A stretch of DNA of 64,000 nt from Mycobacterium barrassiae (GCF_025822765.1 NZ_JACKUK010000042.1:16365-80364); one strand, 5' to 3'; numbered from the stretch's first letter, positions 9,697 through 19,163 are shown. The notes: generated by a model from the letters alone, not told the origin. Numbers and translations: made by a program.

Positions 9697-10482
9697 ATGT
9701 TGAGCGTCGAGACGCGCGAGAAGTTGGCCGCTGACCTGGCCGAGGCTGAGCGCAGCCGGGTTCCGATCGCCCCGCTGACGGACGTTCATCCGGACATCGA
9801 TGTCGTCGACGCCTACGAAATCCAGCTGATCAACATCCGGCGACGGGTGGCCGAGGGCGCCCGCGTGATCGGGCACAAGGTCGGCCTCTCGTCGGAGGCC
9901 ATGCAGAAGATGATGAACGTCGACGAGCCCGACTACGGGCATCTGCTCGACGATATGGCCGTCTTCGAGAACGTGCCGGTGCAGACCGACAAGTACCTCT
10001 ATCCGCGCGTGGAGGTGGAGGTCGGCTTCATCCTGGCCGACGACCTGCCCGGCGCCGGGTGCACGGAGGACGACGTGCTGGCGGCGACCGCCGCGTTCGT
10101 CCCGGCGCTGGAGTTGATCGACACCCGCATCACGGAATGGAAGATCTCGATCTGCGACACCATCGCCGACAACGCGTCGTCGGCGGGCTGGGTGCTCGGC
10201 GAGGCGCGGGTGTCGCCCAAGGACGTCGACATCCGCAACATCGGCGCCGTGCTGTCCCGCAATGGCGAGGTGGTCGCGAAGGGCCGCAGCGATGCGGTGC
10301 TGGGAAACCCGGTCACGGCGGTGGCGTGGCTGGCCCGCAAGGTGGACGGCTTCGGCGTCCGGCTGAAGGCCGGCGACATCGTGTTGCCCGGGTCGTGCAC
10401 CAAAGCCTTCGACGCCAACCCCGGCGATGACTTCGTCGCCGACTTCGAGGGATTGGGCGCCGTCCACTTGAGTTTCGAGTAA
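9697..10482 (+). CDS. hsaE: HsaE, 2-hydroxydienoate hydratase
   Basis: HsaE hydrates 2-hydroxyhexa-2,4-dienoate, produced from sterol ring A, to 4-hydroxy-2-oxohexanoate. The 261 residues match the MhpD/DmpE hydratase family: an early segment [15 protein letters not shown], the middle [13 protein letters not shown] with the metal-binding acidic residues, and a C-terminal [19 protein letters not shown]. The ATG at 9697 follows AGAGGGAGATA. It is the first gene of the hsaE-hsaG-hsaF operon, in the same order as Rv3536c-Rv3534c, and hsaG starts 13 bp after its stop. Confidence 0.94.
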   Translation: MLSVETREKLAADLAEAERSRVPIAPLTDVHPDIDVVDAYEIQLINIRRRVAEGARVIGHKVGLSSEAMQKMMNVDEPDYGHLLDDMAVFENVPVQTDKYLYPRVEVEVGFILADDLPGAGCTEDDVLAATAAFVPALELIDTRITEWKISICDTIADNASSAGWVLGEARVSPKDVDIRNIGAVLSRNGEVVAKGRSDAVLGNPVTAVAWLARKVDGFGVRLKAGDIVLPGSCTKAFDANPGDDFVADFEGLGAVHLSFE

Positions 10483-10495
10483 CGAGGAGCACACC

Positions 10496-11425
10496 ATGCC
10501 GCACAAGGCATCCGTCGCGATCGTCGGATCGGGAAACATCAGCACCGACCTGCTCTACAAACTGCTGCGCTCGGAGTGGTTGGAGCCTCGGTGGATGATC
10601 GGAATCGACCCCGAGAGCGAAGGCCTGGCGCGGGCACGCAAGCTCGGTCTGGAGACCTCACACGAGGGGGTGGACTGGCTGCTCGCGCAGAGCGAGAAGC
10701 CCGACATGGTCTTCGAGGCCACCAGTGCCTACGTCCATCGCGATGCGGCACCGCGATACGCCGAGGCCGGCATCCGCGCGATCGACCTCACCCCGGCCGC
10801 CGTCGGGCCCGGCGTGATCCCGCCCGCCAACCTGCGCGCCCATCTCGACGCGCCGAACGTCAACATGGTCACCTGCGGCGGTCAGGCCACCATTCCGATC
10901 GTCTACGCGGTCTCGCGGGCGGTAGAGGTGCCGTATGCCGAGATCGTGGCGTCGGTGTCGTCGGCGTCGGCCGGGCCGGGCACCCGCGCCAACATCGACG
11001 AGTTCACCAAGACCACCAGTGCGGGTGTGCAGAACATCGGCGGCGCCAAGCGGGGTAAGGCGATCATCATCCTCAACCCCGCCGAACCGCCGATGATCAT
11101 GCGCGACACCATTTTCTGTGCCATCCCCGAGGATGCCGACCACGACGCGATCACCCAGTCGATCAAGGACGTCGTCGCCGAGGTGCAGACCTACGTGCCG
11201 GGCTATCGCCTGCTCAACGAGCCACAGTTCGACGAACCGTCGGTGGTCAACGGTGGTCAGCACGTGGTGACCACCTTCATCGAAGTGGAGGGTGCGGGCG
11301 ACTATCTGCCGCCCTACGCTGGAAATCTGGACATCATGACCGCAGCGGCGGCCAAGGTCGGCGAGGAGATCGCGAAGGAAATGGCCGGGGCATCCCTCGC
11401 CTCATCAAAGGGAGGCCAGGCATGA
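10496..11425 (+). CDS. hsaG: HsaG, acylating propionaldehyde/acetaldehyde dehydrogenase
   Basis: HsaG converts the propanal released by HsaF to propionyl-CoA with NAD and CoA, normally receiving the aldehyde through a channel between the two enzymes. The 309-residue protein has an N-terminal Rossmann motif [14 protein letters not shown] and the active-site segment [16 protein letters not shown] with the catalytic Cys, as in the DmpF/BphJ family. The start ATG follows CGAGGAG. Its stop overlaps the hsaF start (ATGA at 11422-11425), which fits 1:1 production of the aldolase-dehydrogenase complex. Confidence 0.94.
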   Translation: MPHKASVAIVGSGNISTDLLYKLLRSEWLEPRWMIGIDPESEGLARARKLGLETSHEGVDWLLAQSEKPDMVFEATSAYVHRDAAPRYAEAGIRAIDLTPAAVGPGVIPPANLRAHLDAPNVNMVTCGGQATIPIVYAVSRAVEVPYAEIVASVSSASAGPGTRANIDEFTKTTSAGVQNIGGAKRGKAIIILNPAEPPMIMRDTIFCAIPEDADHDAITQSIKDVVAEVQTYVPGYRLLNEPQFDEPSVVNGGQHVVTTFIEVEGAGDYLPPYAGNLDIMTAAAAKVGEEIAKEMAGASLASSKGGQA

Positions 11426-12477
11426 GCACCGACGGCATCTATTTCAACCCGATCTGGGACGTCCGGATGACGGACACGTCGCTGCGCGACGGCAGTCACC
11501 ACAAACGGCACCAGTTCACCAAGGAGGAAGTGCACGCCATCGTCGCGGCACTCGACGCCGCGGGTGTGCCGGTCATCGAGGTCACCCACGGTGACGGTCT
11601 GGGCGGGTCGAGCTTCAACTACGGCTTCTCCAAGACGCCCGAGCAGGAACTGATCAAGCTCGCGGCCGAAACCGCCAAGGAGTCGAAGATCGCGTTCCTC
11701 ATGCTGCCCGGTGTGGGCACCAAGGAGGACATCAAGGAGGCGCAGAACAACGGCGGCGTGATCTGCCGGATCGCCACCCACTGCACCGAGGCCGACGTGT
11801 CGATCCAGCACTTCGGGCTGGCCCGAGAACTCGGTTTGGAGACGGTCGGCTTCCTGATGATGAGCCACACCATTCCGCCGGAGGCGCTGGCCAAGCAGGC
11901 GCGCATCATGGCCGACGCCGGCTGCCAGTGCGTGTACGTGGTGGACTCCGCGGGCGCGCTGGTGCTCGAGGGGGTGCGTGACCGCGTCGCCGCGCTGGTC
12001 GCCGAGCTGGGCGACGACGCGCAGGTGGGCTTTCATGGCCATGAGAACCTCGGGCTCGGCGTGGCCAACTCCATCGAGGCGGTACGGGCGGGCGCCAAGC
12101 AGATCGACGGATCGTGCCGCCGCTTCGGCGCAGGTGCGGGCAATGCGCCGGTCGAAGCCCTGATCGGCGTGTTCGACAAGATCGGCGTCAAGACCGGTAT
12201 CGACTTCTTCGACATCGCCGACGCCGCAGAAGAGGTGGTCGCGCCCGCGATGCCGGCCGAGTGCCTGCTCGACCGCAACGCGCTGATCATGGGATATTCG
12301 GGCGTCTACTCCAGCTTCCTCAAGCACGCGATCCGCCAGTCCGAGCGCTATGGCGTGCCCGCGCACCAGTTGCTGCACCGCGCCGGCCAGCGCAAGCTGA
12401 TCGGCGGCCAGGAGGACCAGCTCATCGACATCGCGCTGGAGATCAAGCGCGAACAAGAAGCGGCTGCCGTCAAATAG
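11422..12477 (+). CDS. hsaF: HsaF, 4-hydroxy-2-oxohexanoate aldolase
   Basis: HsaF is a class II pyruvate aldolase that splits 4-hydroxy-2-oxohexanoate into pyruvate and propanal. The 351 residues show the DmpG/BphI signatures: [16 protein letters not shown] near the N-terminus with metal-binding Asp and the catalytic Arg/His, [16 protein letters not shown], and the metal-ligand [13 protein letters not shown]. It forms a complex with HsaG, and the genes overlap by 4 bp. The helicase gene follows 31 bp downstream on the same strand without an obvious terminator. Confidence 0.94.
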   Translation: MSTDGIYFNPIWDVRMTDTSLRDGSHHKRHQFTKEEVHAIVAALDAAGVPVIEVTHGDGLGGSSFNYGFSKTPEQELIKLAAETAKESKIAFLMLPGVGTKEDIKEAQNNGGVICRIATHCTEADVSIQHFGLARELGLETVGFLMMSHTIPPEALAKQARIMADAGCQCVYVVDSAGALVLEGVRDRVAALVAELGDDAQVGFHGHENLGLGVANSIEAVRAGAKQIDGSCRRFGAGAGNAPVEALIGVFDKIGVKTGIDFFDIADAAEEVVAPAMPAECLLDRNALIMGYSGVYSSFLKHAIRQSERYGVPAHQLLHRAGQRKLIGGQEDQLIDIALEIKREQEAAAVK

Positions 12478-12508
12478 CTTGTCGGGCGCGCCGGGCACGA
12501 TGGGGCGC

Positions 12509-14587
12509 ATGACAACTCGCGACGAGGCGCAGGCCCTGCTCGAAAAGCTGGCGGGCCCGACGGCCAGCCTGCGCGACGACCAGTGGACGGCCATCGAGGC
12601 GCTGGTTGTCGCGCGTCGACGGGCCCTCGTCGTACAGCGCACCGGCTGGGGCAAGTCGGCGGTGTACTTCATCGCCGCCAAGCTGCTGCGGGACGCCGGG
12701 CGTGGCCCGACGGTGATCGTGTCGCCGCTGCTGGCGCTGATGCGCAACCAGGTGGCCGCCGCGGATCGGGCGGGGGTGCACGCCGCCACCATCAACTCGA
12801 GCAATGTCGCGGAGTGGGACGAGATCAACGCGCGTGTGCACCGTGGCGACCTCGACGTCCTGTTGGTCAGCCCAGAACGATTGAACAATCCCGACTTTCG
12901 CGATCAGGTGCTGCCCGCTCTGGCGCACGACGCCGGTCTTGTCGTGGTCGACGAGGCGCACTGTGTATCCGACTGGGGTCACGACTTCCGGCCCGACTAT
13001 CGACGCATCCGCACCCTGATCGCCGAACTGGGTGCCGACGTCCCGGTGCTGGCCACCACGGCGACGGCCAACGACAGGGTCGTCGACGACGTCGCCGCCC
13101 AATTGGGCGTCGGAGGGCAGGACACCCTGGTGTTGCGGGGCGGGTTGGATCGCGAGTCGTTGCGGCTGTCGGTGGTCGACGCCGGAAACCCGGCGCAACG
13201 CGCGGCTTGGCTTGCAGCGCATATCGATTCGCTGCCAGGCTCCGGGATCGTCTATACGCTCACAGTTGCCCAGGCGCATGACGTCGCATCGCTGTTGCGT
13301 GAGCAAGGCCATCAGGTTGCCGCCTACACCGGTGCTACCGAAGCCGCGGAGCGTGAGCAACTCGAGGCGGATCTGCTGGCCAACAACGTCAAGGCCCTGG
13401 TGGCCACGTCGGCGCTCGGTATGGGTTTCGACAAACCCGATCTCGGTTTCGTCGTGCATCTCGGTGCGCCGTCGTCACCCATCGCCTACTACCAGCAGGT
13501 CGGCCGCGCCGGGCGGTCGACCGAGAGTGCGGAGGTCATCCTGCTGCCCGGTCGCGAGGACCAGGATGTCTGGCGGTACTTCGCGTCGGTGGCGTTTCCG
13601 TCGGAAACCATGGTGCGCAACGTGATTCGTGCACTGGATCCCGACCGGCCACAATCGACACCCGCGCTGGAACCGCTCGTCGACCTGGGCCGGTCCCGGT
13701 TGGAGATGGTGCTCAAGGTGCTCGACGTGGACGGTGCGGTGCGGCGGGTCAAGGGTGGTTGGGTCAGTACCGGCGCGGAATGGGAGTACGACGAGCCGCG
13801 CTACCGCAAGCTCAACGAGGCGCGCAAGCGTGAACAGCAGGCGATGCTCGACTACCAGGTGACGAGCGAGTGTCGGATGGCGTTTCTGCGGCGCCAACTC
13901 GACGACCCCGCGCTGCGGGACGGTGAGCGGTGCGGTCGGTGCGACAACTGCACGGGCATTCGGTTGAACGCCGACGTCGATGCGAGCGCCGCCGAGTCCA
14001 CCAGGCAACGGTTGATGCGCCCGGGGGTGGAACTGGTTCCGCGCAAGCAATGGCCGTCCGGGTTGACCAAGCTCGGCGTCGAGCTGTCGGGCCGCATCAC
14101 CGACGGTCCGTCCTCCGGACGTGCGATCGGCAGGCTTACCGACTTGGGCTGGGGTGCGCGATTGCGCCGGCTGCTCGACGAACCCGACGACGAGGTGCCC
14201 GAGGACCTGGTCGATGCTGCGGTGAAAGTGCTGGCGTCATGGGATTGGGCGGTTCGGCCGACGGCGGTGATGGCGCTGGACTCCGACCGCCACCCGCGGC
14301 TGATCTCGTCGCTGGCCCGCGAGCTGGCCCGGCTCGGCAGGCTGGCGGACCTCGGCACCCTGCAGTACGCACCGACGCGGCGGCCGGTCACCGCGGCGAA
14401 CTCTGCCTACCGTGTTGCCGCGCTGGACGGGGCATGGACTGCGCCGGATCGAGACGTCGCGGGAGGTCCGGTGCTGCTCGTCGACGACCTGGTCGACAGC
14501 GGGTGGACGGTGACCATGGCGGCCAGGGTCGTCCGTGCCGCGGGGGCGCCGGACGTGCTGCCGTTCGCGCTGGCCAGCACCAGCTGA
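12509..14587 (+). CDS. rqlH: RqlH-type RecQ-like DNA helicase with C-terminal phosphoribosyltransferase domain
   Basis: This is a 3'-5' superfamily 2 DNA helicase of the mycobacterial RqlH clade. From the ATG at 12509 it has 692 residues; a TTG 30 bases upstream is in frame but less likely. Visible helicase motifs are QRTGWGKS (Walker A, about 43-50), VVDEAHCVSDWGHDFRP (motif II plus aromatic loop, from about 146), ATTATAND (motif III) and QVGRAGRS (motif VI). A RecQ-type four-Cys zinc site follows (C, then CGRCDNC). The last about 50 residues contain VLLVDDLVDSGWT, the PRPP loop of phosphoribosyltransferases, which is the distinguishing feature of RqlH. It sits 31 bp behind hsaF and could be co-transcribed with the sterol genes, but its role is DNA repair or metabolism. 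Confidence 0.9.
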   Translation: MTTRDEAQALLEKLAGPTASLRDDQWTAIEALVVARRRALVVQRTGWGKSAVYFIAAKLLRDAGRGPTVIVSPLLALMRNQVAAADRAGVHAATINSSNVAEWDEINARVHRGDLDVLLVSPERLNNPDFRDQVLPALAHDAGLVVVDEAHCVSDWGHDFRPDYRRIRTLIAELGADVPVLATTATANDRVVDDVAAQLGVGGQDTLVLRGGLDRESLRLSVVDAGNPAQRAAWLAAHIDSLPGSGIVYTLTVAQAHDVASLLREQGHQVAAYTGATEAAEREQLEADLLANNVKALVATSALGMGFDKPDLGFVVHLGAPSSPIAYYQQVGRAGRSTESAEVILLPGREDQDVWRYFASVAFPSETMVRNVIRALDPDRPQSTPALEPLVDLGRSRLEMVLKVLDVDGAVRRVKGGWVSTGAEWEYDEPRYRKLNEARKREQQAMLDYQVTSECRMAFLRRQLDDPALRDGERCGRCDNCTGIRLNADVDASAAESTRQRLMRPGVELVPRKQWPSGLTKLGVELSGRITDGPSSGRAIGRLTDLGWGARLRRLLDEPDDEVPEDLVDAAVKVLASWDWAVRPTAVMALDSDRHPRLISSLARELARLGRLADLGTLQYAPTRRPVTAANSAYRVAALDGAWTAPDRDVAGGPVLLVDDLVDSGWTVTMAARVVRAAGAPDVLPFALASTS

Positions 14588-14671
14588 CCTGCGGTTTGTT
14601 TAGGCCCGCCCCCACATCGGTTACGCCTTTGGGGAGCGGCTGACAGGCCGCAGATGACAAGGAGTGATTCG

Positions 14672-15064
14672 ATGAAGATGTCCGAGAAGACCGTGCGACG
14701 CGGCCTCTACGGCATGTTCGCCGGGGGTCTACTTGCGTTTGGTTCCGCCGCGATCGTCATGCCGGTCGCGAACGCGCAGCCGGCCGAAAACTGCAGCGTC
14801 AGCGCCATTGCCGACACGTCGCGCACCGTGTCTGAGTCCACGAGCACGTACCTCGAGCACAACTCCGACGCCAATGACGAGCTCACGGACATCATGAACT
14901 CGACGCCGTCCGACGTGACGCAGGCGTTCCGCGTGTACTTCGCGGAGAACCCGCAGGTCGAAACCGAGCTGAGGGCGATCAATCAGCCGGCCATCGATTT
15001 GGCCAGCCAGTGTGGCGTCGAGGTGGCACCCACCCCGATCACCGAGGCGCTGACCGACCTCTAA
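14672..15064 (+). CDS. Secreted hemophore-like protein
   Basis: This is a 130-residue exported protein. Residues 1-35 form a signal peptide (basic MKMSEKTVRRGLYG, hydrophobic core, PVANA-QPAENC cleavage region). The mature part is a small helical domain with two Cys, one near its N-terminus (ENCSVS) and one near the C-terminus (ASQCGVE), as in mycobacterial hemophore / heme-binding-like families related to Rv0203. The motif linking Phe/Tyr (FRVYFAENPQVETELRAI) and that Cys spacing support the family; heme binding itself is inferred. The ATG at 14672 has AAGGAG 8 bp upstream. It lies alone, 84 bp behind the helicase gene, and ends at a strong hairpin. Confidence 0.75.
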   Translation: MKMSEKTVRRGLYGMFAGGLLAFGSAAIVMPVANAQPAENCSVSAIADTSRTVSESTSTYLEHNSDANDELTDIMNSTPSDVTQAFRVYFAENPQVETELRAINQPAIDLASQCGVEVAPTPITEALTDL

Positions 15065-15089
15065 ACAGTTCGCGATAGTTTCCGCACCG

Positions 15090-15124
15090 CTCACCGCGCC
15101 GGTACTCCACGCCGGCGCGGTGAG
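15090..15124. terminator. Bidirectional hairpin terminator
   Basis: A perfect 13-bp inverted repeat (ctcaccgcgccgg / ccggcgcggtgag) with a 9-base loop sits between the convergent hemophore-like and iclR genes. There is no U-tract, as is common for mycobacterial intrinsic terminators. Confidence 0.8.
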
Positions 15125-15130
15125 TGCGTT

Positions 15131-16030
15131 CTAGGGTTTCGCCCCGCCCAGCTGTGCCGTCACCGCGTCCGCAGTCGCGACCAATGCGCGTGCTCGCTCG
15201 GAAATCTCGTTGTCGGTCAATGCTTTCCCGATATGCATCGACGCCACCATGATTTGTCTCTGATAGTGGTCGTACACCGGCGCCGAGATCACGCTGATGT
15301 CATGACGTTTGCGGCCGGTGCCGTTCTCGCTGCGCAGGTAAACCCGCTCGCCGATGTCCGACACCAGCTCGCCGAGCAATGCGCGTAACTCGTCGGGCAG
15401 CTCCGTCGACATCCCCGCCATCAACGCATACAGACGCCGACCGCCGGGCGTCAGCCGCTCGACCAGATAGCCGTCCGCTCGGCATTCGGCGATCACGCGG
15501 TTCAGCCGCTCGGTGTCAGTGCGCAGCGGAAGCGTCGGCTCCTTCGCCAACCAGTCGCGCTCCGCCTCGTCGTCCCAGAGCACGAACATCAGCCCGACCG
15601 GGGGTGCGAAGGGATAGCTCTGCCCGACCTCGACCCCCGGCCTCGCGCCTGGCGGAGACACGATGTCGAGCAGCGTGATCCGATCATCGACGACACCGGA
15701 CAACGCCGCGGTGACCCCGAACCGGGCGGACAGCCGCCTGAGCTCCTCACGTGCCGCAGGACTGACTCGCAGCGACTCCTGCGCCCGATGACCCAGGGTG
15801 ATCAGCGAAGGGCCCAGGCGGTACGTCTTGTCAGCGGCATCGCGCACGAGGTAACCCGCGTCGGCGAGCGAGGTGAGGATGCCCAGGCACGTCGGCTTAC
15901 TCAGGCCGACCCGGCGGGCCAGCTCCGACACCCCTAAGCGGTCCTGGGGATGACCCGCGAGGTAGTCGAGTATCCGCACGACGCGATCGGTCGGCGGCGA
16001 GGCGCGGCCGGAAGACTCGGGGGCGGACAC
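15131..16030 (-). CDS. IclR-family transcriptional regulator
   Basis: The 299-residue protein has an N-terminal winged helix-turn-helix (about residues 12-75: RVVRILDYLAGHP, LGVSELARRVGLSKPTCLG) and a C-terminal IclR effector-binding domain (about 95-295). The start is GTG at the complement of 16028-16030. It is divergent from the KstR-controlled Rv3531c-like operon, with 84 bp between the start codons, so it may regulate that operon or itself, possibly in response to a steroid or CoA intermediate. The ligand cannot be read from the sequence. Confidence 0.85.
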   Translation of the reverse strand: MSAPESSGRASPPTDRVVRILDYLAGHPQDRLGVSELARRVGLSKPTCLGILTSLADAGYLVRDAADKTYRLGPSLITLGHRAQESLRVSPAAREELRRLSARFGVTAALSGVVDDRITLLDIVSPPGARPGVEVGQSYPFAPPVGLMFVLWDDEAERDWLAKEPTLPLRTDTERLNRVIAECRADGYLVERLTPGGRRLYALMAGMSTELPDELRALLGELVSDIGERVYLRSENGTGRKRHDISVISAPVYDHYQRQIMVASMHIGKALTDNEISERARALVATADAVTAQLGGAKP

Positions 16031-16079
16031 GCCTGCAGCCTACCCTTCGTTCCATATATGTACCGCCGCGGTCGATATA

Positions 16080-16108
16080 TTGACTCTTGCTAGAACGCGT
16101 TCTAGTTT
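16080..16108 (+). promoter_or_regulatory. Promoter with KstR operator in its spacer, probably leaderless
   Basis: A -35-like TTGACT (16080-16085) and a -10-like TAGTTT (16103-16108) are separated by 17 bp, and the perfect palindrome tagaacgcgttcta (16091-16104) fills most of the spacer. The GTG start at 16115 lies 7 bases after the -10, where transcription should begin, so the mRNA is probably leaderless. The KstR site is certain by pattern; the promoter hexamers are inferred. Confidence 0.75.
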
Positions 16109-16114
16109 CGCAGT

Positions 16115-17242
16115 GTGTACTCACAGCCGCTGATCGACGCGATCGCCGAAGCCGAGCACCTCGTGTCCACTGCGCCCTTCATCGAATCCGAGGCCGACCT
16201 GCTCGAGGGATTGCAGTACCTGGCCGGATGCATCTCCGCCTGCACTCACCTGGCGTTCGACTACGACCGCGATCATCCGTTCATGCAGTCGGGAACGGGG
16301 CCGTTCACCAAGATGGGCCTCGACAACCCGGACGCCATGTACTTCGGAACCCGGGTACAGCCTTGCCACGAATACGTCGTCACCGGCAAGCGCGGCACCA
16401 CGACCGACCTGGCATTCCAGCTGCTGGGCGGGGAGTACACCGATGACAACGTCCCCCCCAGCCAGGCCGCGTTCGACGACCGCGAGCTGACCATCGCCGA
16501 GGACGGTACGTACGAGTGGCGGTTCACGCCGACCAGCCCGTCGCAGTTGGTGGTCCGCGAGGTGTACAACGACTGGTCGGCACAGCGCGGCTACATCAGC
16601 ATCGCGAGAACCGATACGGCGGGCACGGCGCCGCCGCCGCTGACCAAGGAGCTGATCGAGAAGCGATACGCGGTGGCCGGCAAGCAACTGGTTCAGCGGG
16701 TCAAGACCTGGCTGCAGTTCCCGCAGTGGTTCTACAACAATCTGCCGGTCAATACGATGGTCGCGCCGCGGCTGACCCCGGGCGGTCTGGCGACGCAGTA
16801 TTCGTCGGTCGGCCACTTCGATCTCGCGCCGGATCAGGCGATGATCATCACGCTTCCCGTTCCCGATGCCCCGTACCTCGGTTTCCAGCTGGGCAGCCTG
16901 TGGTACATCTCGCTGGACTACATCAACCATCAGACATCGCTGAATGGCACTCAGGCACAGGCGGATCCGGATGGCAAGATCCGGTACGTGGTGTCGGACG
17001 CGAACCCCGGGGTGACGAACTGGGTCGAGACGCTGGGGCACCGCAAGGGGTATCTGCAGTTCCGGTGGCAGCGGTTGTCTCGCGAACTCACCGAGGCCGA
17101 CGGGCCCACGGTCGAGGTCGTCGACATCGACAAGGTGGCGGCGGCCCTGCCGTTCTACGAAACGAACAAGATCTCGGATGAGGACTGGCGCGCGCGGATC
17201 GCACTGCGCCAGAAGCAGATCGGCGACAGGATGGTGGGATAG
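16115..17242 (+). CDS. DUF1214-type protein, Rv3531c homologue
   Basis: This 375-residue protein has the length and position of Rv3531c in the sterol locus. The C-terminal part looks like a DUF1214 domain (YVVSDANPGVTNWVETLGH, YLQFRWQRL), and no signal peptide or membrane segment is seen. The reaction is unknown; the KstR operator 10 bp upstream and the linked SDR and sulfotransferase genes point to steroid metabolism. The start is GTG at 16115, without a Shine-Dalgarno sequence, fitting a leaderless message. The next gene begins 2 bp after its stop. Confidence 0.8.
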   Translation: MYSQPLIDAIAEAEHLVSTAPFIESEADLLEGLQYLAGCISACTHLAFDYDRDHPFMQSGTGPFTKMGLDNPDAMYFGTRVQPCHEYVVTGKRGTTTDLAFQLLGGEYTDDNVPPSQAAFDDRELTIAEDGTYEWRFTPTSPSQLVVREVYNDWSAQRGYISIARTDTAGTAPPPLTKELIEKRYAVAGKQLVQRVKTWLQFPQWFYNNLPVNTMVAPRLTPGGLATQYSSVGHFDLAPDQAMIITLPVPDAPYLGFQLGSLWYISLDYINHQTSLNGTQAQADPDGKIRYVVSDANPGVTNWVETLGHRKGYLQFRWQRLSRELTEADGPTVEVVDIDKVAAALPFYETNKISDEDWRARIALRQKQIGDRMVG

Positions 17243-17244
17243 CA

Positions 17245-18018
17245 GTGCTCGACAACAAAATAGTGGTGATCAGTGGCGTCGGTCCGGCGCTGGGAACCAC
17301 GCTCGCCAAACGATGCGCCGAGGCGGGAGCCGATCTGGTGCTGGCCGCCCGCACCGTGGAACGGCTCGAGGACGTCGCCAAGCAGATCACCGACATCGGC
17401 AGGCGAGCGGTGACGGTAGGCACCGACATCACGGACGAGGCTCAGGTGGCCAATCTCGTCGAGCAGACGCTCGAGGCGTACGGCCGGGTCGACGTGTTGA
17501 TCAACAATGCGTTCCGCGTGCCGTCCATGAAACCGTTCGCCAACACCACGTTCGAGCACATGAGGGATGCCATCGAGCTGACGGTGTTCGGCGCGCTGCG
17601 GATGATTCAGGGTTTCACGCCTGCACTGGCGGAATCGAAGGGCTCCGTTGTCAACGTGAACTCGATGGTGGTGCGCCACTCACAGGCCAAGTACGGCGCC
17701 TACAAGATGGCCAAGTCGGCACTCTTGGCGATGTCGCAGACGCTCGCCACCGAACTGGGTGAGCAGGGCATCCGGGTGAACTCCGTTCTGCCCGGCTATA
17801 TCTGGGGCGGAACCCTGAAGGGCTACTTCGAGCACCAGGCCGGCAAGTACGGCACCAGCGTCGAAGAAATCTACAACGCCGCCGCCGCAGGATCCGATCT
17901 GAAACGCCTGCCCACCGAGGATGAGGTCGCCTCGGCGATACTCTTCATGGCCAGCGACCTGTCCAGCGGAATCACCGGACAGGCGCTCGACGTCAACTGC
18001 GGGGAGTACAAGGCCTGA
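17245..18018 (+). CDS. Short-chain dehydrogenase/reductase, Rv3530c homologue
   Basis: This is a 257-residue classical SDR. The cofactor loop reads VISGVGPALGTTLA, a variant of TGxxxGxG, followed by LVLAARTVERL; the NNAF segment corresponds to NNAG; the active-site Tyr/Lys is in KYGAYKMAKSAL, and the C-terminus DVNCGEYKA is typical. It is likely a hydroxysteroid or hydroxyacyl-CoA dehydrogenase, but the substrate is unknown. The start is GTG at 17245, 2 bp after the preceding stop, and the last base of its stop is the first base of the next gene (TGATG). The three genes 16115-19163 form one operon under the KstR site at 16091. Confidence 0.85.
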   Translation: MLDNKIVVISGVGPALGTTLAKRCAEAGADLVLAARTVERLEDVAKQITDIGRRAVTVGTDITDEAQVANLVEQTLEAYGRVDVLINNAFRVPSMKPFANTTFEHMRDAIELTVFGALRMIQGFTPALAESKGSVVNVNSMVVRHSQAKYGAYKMAKSALLAMSQTLATELGEQGIRVNSVLPGYIWGGTLKGYFEHQAGKYGTSVEEIYNAAAAGSDLKRLPTEDEVASAILFMASDLSSGITGQALDVNCGEYKA

Positions 18019-19163
18019 TGACCGCGCGTACCGATGTGGGTACCGTCGAGGACTTGCACGCTTCGGCGACGAAGGCATGCGGACTCGACGATTTCGGCGT
18101 CGACGACGACAACTACCGCGAGGCCCTGAGCGTGCTGCTGGAGTCGTTCCGGCGCGACGCCAACCTGACCGAACTCGGAAGCAAGATGAACCGGTTCTTC
18201 GTGCGCAACGCGCTGGTGGCGCGGCTGGTATCCGAGGCGGCCTGGAAGCAGTACCCCGAACACGCCGACGTCGCCATCGAGCGGCCGATCTTCGTCACCG
18301 GACTGCCCCGCACAGGGACGACCGTCATTCACCGGCTTTTGGCCGCCGATCCACGGCACCAGGGCCTGGAACTGTGGCTTGCCGAATTTCCGCAACCGCG
18401 CCCACCGCGCGAGAGATGGTCGGACAACCCGGTTTTCGCTCAGCTGGATGCCCAGTTCGCCAAGGCGCACGCGGAGGACCCGGACTACACGGGCCTGCAC
18501 TACATGACCGCCGACGAGGTGGAGGAGTGCTGGCAGCTGTTGCGGCAGTCGCTGCACTCAGTCTCCTACGAGACACTCGCGCATCTGCCGACCTACTCAC
18601 AGTGGCTGGCGAAACAGGACTGGATCAAGCCGTACCAGCGGCATCGCAAGAACCTGCAGCTGATCGGCCTCAATGACGCTGAGAAGCGTTGGGTGCTCAA
18701 GAATCCGAGCCATCTGTTCGCGCTTGATGCGCTGCTGGATATCTATCCCGATGCGCTGATCGTGCAGTGCCATCGGCCTGCCGAGACCATCATGGCCTCG
18801 ATGTGCTCGTTGGCGCAGCACACGACCGCAGGGTGGTCGGAGACGTTCGTCGGTGCGCAGATCGGCGAGGATGCCATGGAAACGTGGTCGCGGGGACTGC
18901 GGCGCTTCAACGCGGTTCGGGCCGATCACGATCAGGCGCAGTTCTGCGATGTCGACTACTTCGAGTTCGTCAAGGATCCGGTCGCTGCGGTACAGGGGAT
19001 CTACGAGCACTTCGGCATCGAGTTCACCGACGAGGCGCGCGCGGCGATTGTGGAGAGCCACGCCGAGAGCCAGAAGGGTCCCCGTGCGCCGAAGCACACC
19101 TACTCCCTGGCCGATTACGGCCTGACCGACGAACAGGTCAAGGAGCGCTTCAAGGGGCTCTGA
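18018..19163 (+). CDS. Sulfotransferase-family protein, Rv3529c homologue
   Basis: The 381-residue protein carries the PAPS-binding P-loop near residue 96 (FVTGLPRTGTTVIHRLLA) and the downstream 3'-phosphate-binding region (IYPDALIVQCHRPAETIMAS), so it belongs to the type 3 sulfotransferase family common in mycobacteria. An acceptor such as a hydroxysteroid is plausible because it is third in a KstR-controlled operon, but this is inference. The start overlaps the SDR stop by 1 bp. Beyond its stop 232 bp contain no gene and no strong hairpin that I could see. Confidence 0.85.
   Translation: MTARTDVGTVEDLHASATKACGLDDFGVDDDNYREALSVLLESFRRDANLTELGSKMNRFFVRNALVARLVSEAAWKQYPEHADVAIERPIFVTGLPRTGTTVIHRLLAADPRHQGLELWLAEFPQPRPPRERWSDNPVFAQLDAQFAKAHAEDPDYTGLHYMTADEVEECWQLLRQSLHSVSYETLAHLPTYSQWLAKQDWIKPYQRHRKNLQLIGLNDAEKRWVLKNPSHLFALDALLDIYPDALIVQCHRPAETIMASMCSLAQHTTAGWSETFVGAQIGEDAMETWSRGLRRFNAVRADHDQAQFCDVDYFEFVKDPVAAVQGIYEHFGIEFTDEARAAIVESHAESQKGPRAPKHTYSLADYGLTDEQVKERFKGL

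Noticed and set aside
12479-12508. TTG start 30 bases upstream for the helicase
   Set aside because: The extension (SGAPGTMGR) is Gly-rich and unlike a helicase N-terminus; ATG 12509 begins the conserved region.
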